From the NCBI GenBank assembly GCA_947471105.1, contig CANIYB010000052.1:1-11064 (forward strand): a DNA stretch of 11,064 bases. Reading direction: 5' to 3'. The DNA is from Cytophagaceae bacterium. Lineage in GTDB: Bacteria; Bacteroidota; Bacteroidia; Cytophagales; Spirosomataceae. The first letter of the stretch is position 1. Every line of letters begins with the position of its first letter. Both the position numbers and the translations under genes were made by a program. This document shows, piece by piece, positions 6,540 through 11,064 of this stretch. Below the pieces are notes generated by a model, which was not told the origin of the DNA, made no database searches, and worked only from the letters and a program-made list of their open reading frames with translations.

Positions 6540-8084
6540 ATGAAAAAGAACGTATCTAGAAAGCAATTTTTACAACAAATGGCCTTGCTTAGCGGTGGGG
6601 CTGCTTGGGGTATGGGTTCAATTTCAGGAAAGGCCTATGCGCAGGTACCTGCTTCTATGGCATCGATGGTAGCCGGAGCTGAACAGGGAAAAGCTTTAGT
6701 GATTATCCAACTGAGTGGTGGAAATGATGGTTTGAATACGGTCATTCCTGCAGAGGATGATCAATATTTTGTGAAGAGACCCGATATTGGGATTAAAAAA
6801 GACGCGGCGCTTCCTTTAAAAAATGGCATGTATTTAAATCCTGCGATGACGGGGATTAAAAAATTGTACGATCAGGGAAAAGTAAGTGTACTTCAAAACA
6901 TTGGTTATGCCAATCCAGATCGTTCCCATTTTCGCGCTACGGATATTTGGAATACAGGATCAGATGCCAAAACGGTATGGGATGAGGGCTGGGCAGGTAG
7001 GTATTTGAGCATTAAATATCCGCAATACCCAATGAATTTGCCTAAACATCCGATGGCAATCCAATTGGGCTCTGTCGAATCACTTTTGTTTCAATCCGAT
7101 TTAGGTCGTTTTGGAACTGTGTTTGAGGATCCAAATTTATTTTACCAATTGGTCAATGGAAGTACTTCGGATTCCGATCTTCCCCCAGCTACTTTAGCAG
7201 GTGAGGAGTTGGGATTTTTAAAGCAAATAGCTACCACTTCTATTCAATATTCGAAAGTCATTCAAGAATGTGCTGCGAAGGGAAAGATTAATCTTACTTA
7301 TCCTTCGACTAATTTGGCGCGCCAATTGCAAATTGTTTCTAAGTTAATTTCGGGTGGAATTGAAACACCGATTTTTTTAACGACGATAGGTGGTTTTGAT
7401 ACGCACGCGAACCAGTTGACGCAACATGCCAACCTATGGAAAACGATTTCAGAGGCCGTTGCAGCTTTTCAAAGCGATTTAGAAAACATGAATTTAGCGG
7501 ATTCTGTTTCGGTAGTTACTTTTTCTGAATTTGGTCGACGTGTGAATCAAAACGGAACCCAAGGGACGGATCATGGAACGGCCGCGCCTATGTTTGTGAT
7601 TGGTAAAACTGTGCGAGGTGGATTGATCGGGGAGAACCCTAATTTAAAAATATTGGATGCGAATGGGGACTTGAAGTTTACTTATGATTATCGACAAGTA
7701 TATTCGACCATTATACGAGATCATTTGGGTATAGATGCGGTGAAAACGCAGCAAATTTTTAATCAAGCTTTTGAGCGTTTGCCTATTTATCAAAATTCGC
7801 CGGACCAGTTGCCCGAATTTACTTCGTTGGAGCTTGTCACCTCAGTACCTAATCCGGTCATTGATTTTGCTTTAATTCAATATTCCGTTTTTGAAAAGAT
7901 GCAAATTAAATTAGCGGTTTATGATCTTCAGGGTCAGGAGATTCAACAGATTTATCAGGGCAATCGGGAGCCGGGATCCTACCAAATTACCGCAGACTTA
8001 GCTCGAATTAGTTCAGGGTTTTACATCATTAGTTTGTCTGGACCTAATGGACAGCGCCAAAGTAGGCGAATGATCAAACAATAA
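6540..8084 (+). CDS. DUF1501 family protein with T9SS type A sorting domain
   Basis: This 514-residue protein combines three parts. Residues 1-34 form a signal peptide with a Tat-like motif (S6-R7-K8-Q-F-L, Lys in place of the second Arg), a hydrophobic stretch and an AYA-Q cleavage site. Residues ~50-420 are a DUF1501 domain, related to the alkaline phosphatase/sulfatase fold: GGNDGLNT (60-67), DRSHFRATDIW (127-137), GGFDTHANQ (284-292), SEFGRRVNQNGTQGTDHGT (329-347); the Asp and His residues are plausible metal ligands by analogy only. Residues ~431-514 are a T9SS type A C-terminal domain: VPNPV, a strand with YDLQGQEI, LARISSGFYIISL, and a basic end RRMIKQ. The protein is therefore expected to cross the inner membrane and then be exported and processed by the type IX system. 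It is coupled to DUF1800 (1-nt gap). Substrate and function are unknown. Confidence 0.92.
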   Translation: MKKNVSRKQFLQQMALLSGGAAWGMGSISGKAYAQVPASMASMVAGAEQGKALVIIQLSGGNDGLNTVIPAEDDQYFVKRPDIGIKKDAALPLKNGMYLNPAMTGIKKLYDQGKVSVLQNIGYANPDRSHFRATDIWNTGSDAKTVWDEGWAGRYLSIKYPQYPMNLPKHPMAIQLGSVESLLFQSDLGRFGTVFEDPNLFYQLVNGSTSDSDLPPATLAGEELGFLKQIATTSIQYSKVIQECAAKGKINLTYPSTNLARQLQIVSKLISGGIETPIFLTTIGGFDTHANQLTQHANLWKTISEAVAAFQSDLENMNLADSVSVVTFSEFGRRVNQNGTQGTDHGTAAPMFVIGKTVRGGLIGENPNLKILDANGDLKFTYDYRQVYSTIIRDHLGIDAVKTQQIFNQAFERLPIYQNSPDQLPEFTSLELVTSVPNPVIDFALIQYSVFEKMQIKLAVYDLQGQEIQQIYQGNREPGSYQITADLARISSGFYIISLSGPNGQRQSRRMIKQ

Positions 8085-8164
8085 TTTGTATCTTCGTGGT
8101 TGAACGTGTGCAACATTTTTAGATTGTTGGCGTTTAATGGTATAATATTAAATGTAGAAAATAC
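8085..8164 (+). other. Short intergenic region before the PorG-like genes
   Basis: This 80-bp gap separates the DUF1501 gene from the first PorG-like gene. TATCTTCG at 8089-8096 matches TAnnTTTG except at one base but has no TTG at the expected distance upstream. A TATAAT at 8141-8146 lies 18 bp before the ATG, close for a promoter and without a clear -35 partner. A 4-bp GTTG/CAAC stem (8099-8114) followed by T5 is too short to call a terminator. A promoter here is possible but not demonstrated. Confidence 0.35.
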
Positions 8165-9088
8165 ATGATTCGATCAGTCTACTTATTTATTGTTTTTATC
8201 TTTTTTGCTGCTTATTCTGCGGAGGCACAGTTTTGGTTTTTAGGCCAAAAGGCTAAAGAACGTTATGAGGGGATGCCATTTAAGCCACACTCATCCGTTA
8301 GTTTTGGAGCTGGATCGTCTAATTACATTGGTGATTTAGTGCCTGCGGCAGGTTTATTTTCGGTGGCTGCACAAACCATGCGTTGGAATGTAGGACTTCA
8401 GTATACTCGCCATTTAAGCCGGCATTTCAGTGGAAATATTCAAGTGAGTTATATTCGAATCGCTGGAGATGATAATTATTTTTCTTCTACAGGTGCTTTT
8501 GAAGGGAATTATTATCGAAATCTACATGTTAGAAATGATTTAAAAGAACTTTCGGTTAGTGCCGTGTATGAGCCGATGGGCAATGCAGAGAATTTAGCCA
8601 AACGACCTCTTTTATCGCCCTATTTATATTTGGGTGTAGCTGGATTTACACATAATCCTGTGGCGCGCCAAATTATTTTGCCTGGCACAACCACTCCTAC
8701 TCTAGGTAGTTGGGTAGATTTACAAGCTCAAAATACGGAAGGAGCTGATTACTCATTAGTCAATCTTTCTATTCCCTTTGGTTTTGGTTTTCGATATAAA
8801 ATAGGGGCGCAAGTGGATTTGGGTTTTGATTTTGGTTATCGAGTTTCTTTAACCGATTATTTGGATGACGTCTCTGATAGTAGATCCACTGTATTAGCTT
8901 CCACTTCTTTTTTTACATCAAGAAATGGAGAAGCCTTTGCAGCTAATACTTTGGTTAACAGAATTCCTTTGACAACTACCTTCACGGCACCTATTTATTC
9001 TACAGGACCGGATCAGTATTTTACCACTCAGATTCGATTGATTTATCATATTAAGAATAAGATTGATTGTCCGCCATTGCCGAATTAA
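8165..9088 (+). CDS. PorG-like (DUF6089-type) outer-membrane beta-barrel protein, copy 1
   Basis: This 307-residue protein starts at the ATG at 8165 with a signal peptide (hydrophobic ~4-18, likely cleavage AEA-Q near residue 21). The rest shows alternating aromatic/hydrophobic strands of an outer-membrane barrel: SVSFGAGSSNYIGDL (~44-58), LSPYLYLGVAGF (~150-161), IPFGFGFRYKIGAQVDLGF (~203-221), the conserved turn TDYLDDVS (~220-227), and a last strand ending DQYFTTQIRLIYHIKNKIDCP (~283-303). These marks fit the DUF6089 group, which includes PorG, the outer-membrane protein that in Porphyromonas gingivalis contacts the PorK/PorN ring of the type IX secretion system. Position supports this: in P. 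gingivalis porG precedes uppS and bamA, as here. A second relative follows 12 nt after the stop, so the two are probably cotranscribed. Calling it PorG itself is inference, because only one of the two may serve that role. Confidence 0.8.
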   Translation: MIRSVYLFIVFIFFAAYSAEAQFWFLGQKAKERYEGMPFKPHSSVSFGAGSSNYIGDLVPAAGLFSVAAQTMRWNVGLQYTRHLSRHFSGNIQVSYIRIAGDDNYFSSTGAFEGNYYRNLHVRNDLKELSVSAVYEPMGNAENLAKRPLLSPYLYLGVAGFTHNPVARQIILPGTTTPTLGSWVDLQAQNTEGADYSLVNLSIPFGFGFRYKIGAQVDLGFDFGYRVSLTDYLDDVSDSRSTVLASTSFFTSRNGEAFAANTLVNRIPLTTTFTAPIYSTGPDQYFTTQIRLIYHIKNKIDCPPLPN

Positions 9089-9100
9089 TGAACGATTCCT

Positions 9101-9778
9101 GTGTCTAAAATACTACTCACAAGCTTAATGGTTTTTATTTCTGTCCTTTCTTTTGGACAGGGCTGGCAATTTGCAGCAGGTCCAGGGGTCGTATTATATA
9201 AAGGTGATTTATTGGATTGGCATTTGGCGCCCAACGCAGCTCAATTGAAAAAAATGTCTCCTTCGGTTAATCTTCAGGTTCGTTATCAGAAAAAAAATGC
9301 ATTTGCCTATCGGGCTAAATTCAATTTTTCATCTTTGCAAGGAGATGGAAGTCTAAATTCATTGCCAGCTATTGGCTATTCGACGAAGACTTTTTCTAGT
9401 CCACTGATCGATTTATCCTTAATAACCGAATATAATTTTTTGGATTATCAAAGTAATCGGAAGATCAAAAATTGGACACCTTATTTATATGGAGGTTTTT
9501 CTGGGATGTTTGTCAGCCCATCGGGCTCGATTCCTAATCCCATGACTTTTTTCGCTTTTTCTATTCCCTATGGGGTTGGTGTGAAGTATCAAATTAGTCC
9601 GGCGTGGGGAGTTCAGTTTGAGTTTGGGACGAGTAAAGTTTTGACAGATATGATTGACGGGATGCCCTCATATGGAGGGTCGACGGATAAAATTTCTTTT
9701 TCTCAGGGCGATCAGTTTTTAAATTCGTCATTGATGTTTACCTATTCGATTATTTCTATCTTTTGCCCTCAGGAATAA
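9101..9778 (+). CDS. PorG-like (DUF6089-type) outer-membrane beta-barrel protein, copy 2
   Basis: This 225-residue protein is a smaller relative of the preceding gene. The GTG at 9101 is chosen because an in-frame TGA lies at 9089-9091 and this start gives a compact signal peptide (SKILLTSLMVFISVLSFG-Q, ~20 residues); the ATG at 9128 would cut into it. The mature part shares the family layout: AAGPGVVLYKGDL (~25-37), WTPYLYGGFSGMF (~125-137), IPYGVGVKYQISPAWGVQF (~155-173), a turn LTDMIDGM (~181-188) in place of TDYLDDVS, and a final strand DQFLNSSLMFTYSIISIFCP (~204-223). It is about 80 residues shorter than its neighbour and has diverged clearly. It may be the true PorG, a paralogue with another role, or a subunit of the same complex. 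It lies 12 nt after copy 1 and 76 nt before uppS. Confidence 0.78.
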   Translation: MSKILLTSLMVFISVLSFGQGWQFAAGPGVVLYKGDLLDWHLAPNAAQLKKMSPSVNLQVRYQKKNAFAYRAKFNFSSLQGDGSLNSLPAIGYSTKTFSSPLIDLSLITEYNFLDYQSNRKIKNWTPYLYGGFSGMFVSPSGSIPNPMTFFAFSIPYGVGVKYQISPAWGVQFEFGTSKVLTDMIDGMPSYGGSTDKISFSQGDQFLNSSLMFTYSIISIFCPQE

Positions 9779-9791
9779 CCGAATAATTACT

Positions 9792-9821
9792 TTGAATAAG
9801 GTTGTGAATTAGCTACCTTTG
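9792..9821 (+). promoter_or_regulatory. Bacteroidota-type promoter for uppS-bamA
   Basis: TTG (9792-9794, within TTTG 9791-9794) and TACCTTTG (9814-9821) match the -33 TTG and -7 TAnnTTTG elements of the Bacteroidota primary sigma factor, with a 19-bp spacer as in the consensus. A start site would be expected a few bases after 9821, giving a leader of roughly 25-30 nt before the GTG at 9855. It lies in the gap between the second PorG-like gene and uppS, so uppS and bamA can be expressed independently of the PorG-like genes. Confidence 0.7.
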
Positions 9822-9854
9822 CCTCTTATTTGATAGCTTGAATTACCATTTACT

Positions 9855-10616
9855 GTGGACCAAAATATAAAAGATGCCATTGACCCAAACAATTTGCCAG
9901 CACATATTGCTGTCATTATGGACGGGAATGGTCGTTGGGCCAAGCAACAAGGATTTAAAGATCGAATTTTTGGACATCGCAATGCGATTTCTGCGGTTCG
10001 GGAAACCATCGAGGGTTGTGGGGAATTGGGGGTTGATTATTTGACATTGTATGCATTCTCTACGGAGAATTGGAATCGTCCGCAATCGGAAGTGAAGGCG
10101 TTGATGAGTTTATTGATAGGTACGATTCATGATGAATTGCCTACGATGATGAAGAATAAAGTACGTTTAAAAGCGATAGGTGATATAGCCTCGATGCCAG
10201 CCAATTCTCAAAAGGAGTTAAAGTCGGCGATCGATCAGACCTCTGGAAATACGGGATTGACTTTAGTATTGGCCCTTTCGTATTCAGGAAAATGGGATTT
10301 GGTGCAAGCGACTCAGACCTTAGCCAAAAAGGTGGCTGCTGGTGAGTTGAAAGGTTCAGACATTGATGCTGATTTATTGGCCGCTCATTTATCGACGGCA
10401 GGAATGCCAGATCCAGATTTAATGATTCGCACGGGTGGCGATCATCGAATAAGTAATTTTATGCTGTGGCAATTGGCCTACGCGGAGTTGTATATTTTTG
10501 AAGATTTATATTGGCCAGATTTCAGAAAACTACATTTGCATCAAGCGATTGTTGATTTTCAAATGCGGGAGCGGAGATTTGGTAAAACAAGTGAACAAGT
10601 TAAAAGCGAGGGCTAA
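9855..10616 (+). CDS. uppS: Isoprenyl transferase (undecaprenyl diphosphate synthase)
   Basis: UppS is a cis-prenyltransferase that extends farnesyl diphosphate with isopentenyl diphosphate units to undecaprenyl diphosphate, the lipid carrier for peptidoglycan and surface polysaccharides. The 253-residue length is normal. Motifs in order: IMDGNGRWAKQQGF (21-34, catalytic Asp23), LYAFSTENWNRP (65-76), LALSYSGKWD (139-148), and DLMIRTGGDHRISNFMLWQ (188-206) with AYAEL (208-212, a probable Mg-binding Glu211) and WPDF (220-223). The start is GTG at 9855: an in-frame TAG lies at 9834-9836 and no ATG precedes the conserved MDGNGRW; the distance of about 21 residues to that motif fits the family. 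No Shine-Dalgarno is visible. A good promoter lies 33-63 bp upstream. bamA follows after 9 nt. Confidence 0.96.
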   Translation: MDQNIKDAIDPNNLPAHIAVIMDGNGRWAKQQGFKDRIFGHRNAISAVRETIEGCGELGVDYLTLYAFSTENWNRPQSEVKALMSLLIGTIHDELPTMMKNKVRLKAIGDIASMPANSQKELKSAIDQTSGNTGLTLVLALSYSGKWDLVQATQTLAKKVAAGELKGSDIDADLLAAHLSTAGMPDPDLMIRTGGDHRISNFMLWQLAYAELYIFEDLYWPDFRKLHLHQAIVDFQMRERRFGKTSEQVKSEG

Positions 10617-10625
10617 GGCTCATTT

Positions 10626-11064
10626 ATGAAAAATATAGTTTATTTACAAGCAATCCATCAGGTGAAGAAATATCGTTTATTTCTGTTTTTCTTAGTGAGT
10701 TTATTTTCTGTCCCGAGGATATCCGATGCACAAGTGTTAGGTGGAAGGTTGTTTTCAACCAGCCCTACGGCTTCAGCGCCGACTTTTTCTTATGCCACCC
10801 CTACGGAGTATGAGATTGCTGAAATCACGGTTTCAGGTTCTCAATTTTACGATGGAAATTCCATGATTAACATCTCGGGTTTGCAGGTGGGAGACAAAAT
10901 TAAGGTACCTGGGGACATGATTGCTTCTGCGATTCGCAAGATTATGGATCAAGGAATTTTGGAGGAAGTGGAGATTTATGCAACTAAAACTGAGGGAACT
11001 AAAATTTGGTTAAGCATCATATTAAAAGAACGTCCTAGATTATATGCGATACAATACACGGGGG
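10626..11064 (+). CDS. bamA: BamA outer-membrane assembly protein, N-terminal part, cut by window end
   Basis: This frame stays open from the ATG at 10626 to the end (146 complete codons). BamA is the core of the machine that folds beta-barrel proteins into the outer membrane. A signal peptide is visible (basic KKYR at ~14-17, hydrophobic ~18-29, cleavage SDA-Q near 35/36). A Ser/Thr/Pro-rich linker (~38-60) precedes a first POTRA domain (~62-136: EIAEITVSGSQFYDG, INISGLQVGDKI, AIRKIMDQGILEEVEIY, WLSIILKERP), and RLYAIQYTG starts the next POTRA. The remaining POTRA domains and the barrel lie beyond the window. The GTG at 10662 (giving VKKYRLFLFF at the start) is an alternative start that would give a shorter, more typical signal peptide. 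The gene follows uppS by 9 nt, so cotranscription is expected; ompH/skp genes often come next in this phylum. Confidence 0.88.
   Translation, partial: MKNIVYLQAIHQVKKYRLFLFFLVSLFSVPRISDAQVLGGRLFSTSPTASAPTFSYATPTEYEIAEITVSGSQFYDGNSMINISGLQVGDKIKVPGDMIASAIRKIMDQGILEEVEIYATKTEGTKIWLSIILKERPRLYAIQYTG

Noticed and set aside
6327..6566. Minus-strand frames over the DUF1800 3' end
   Set aside because: They are antisense to the DUF1800 coding region and the DUF1501 start, with no protein features.
8099..8120. Terminator after the DUF1501 gene
   Set aside because: The stem is only 4 bp (GTTG/CAAC) with an 8-nt loop, followed by T5; too weak to call.
9809..10085. Minus-strand frames over the start of uppS
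   Set aside because: They are antisense to the conserved MDGNGRW region and the promoter; shadow frames.
1..11064. CRISPR array, transposon, prophage, toxin-antitoxin or defence island
   Set aside because: No regularly spaced repeats, transposase, integrase, terminal repeats or toxin/antitoxin-like small gene pairs were seen; nearly all the sequence is explained by housekeeping and envelope genes.

Overview
The window comes from a Bacteroidota chromosome, most likely the Cytophagales or a neighbouring order. This rests on several signs: a long SecA of about 1,121 residues, a C-terminal type IX secretion (T9SS) sorting domain, PorG-like (DUF6089-type) beta-barrel genes just before uppS and bamA, a TTG-N19-TAnnTTTG promoter, A/T-rich start regions with little Shine-Dalgarno signal, and a G+C content of roughly 40% judged by eye. 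The lineage below phylum is inference. I see no mobile elements, CRISPR array, tRNA or rRNA, and no intact new defence or biosynthetic system.

Left part (1-4507). The 3' part of proB (glutamate 5-kinase, proline synthesis; its start lies outside the window) meets secA tail to tail with only 5 bp between the stop codons and a small hairpin at the junction. secA runs leftward and is divergent, across a 154-bp spacer, from a small membrane-anchored protein of unknown function.

Middle part (4508-8164). After the small membrane protein comes a 180-bp AT-rich gap with several inverted repeats. Then follows a tightly coupled pair (1 nt apart): a DUF1800 protein and a DUF1501 protein. The DUF1501 protein has a Tat-like signal peptide and a T9SS type A sorting domain, so it is probably exported to the cell surface or medium. 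The DUF1800 protein shows neither signal.

Right part (8165-11064). Two consecutive genes code for PorG-like outer-membrane beta-barrel proteins. They are followed by uppS (undecaprenyl diphosphate synthase) with its own recognisable promoter, and by the first 146 codons of bamA (outer-membrane protein assembly), cut by the window end. The order porG-like, uppS, bamA resembles that of Porphyromonas gingivalis. The theme of the window is envelope biogenesis and protein export: SecA moves proteins across the inner membrane, BamA inserts barrels such as the PorG-like proteins, UppS makes the lipid carrier for peptidoglycan, and the T9SS implied by PorG would export the DUF1501 protein.

Several starts differ from the longest open frame. 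proB begins upstream of the window, secA at an ATG at 4353, the small membrane protein at an ATG at 4508, and the second PorG-like gene and uppS at GTG codons.
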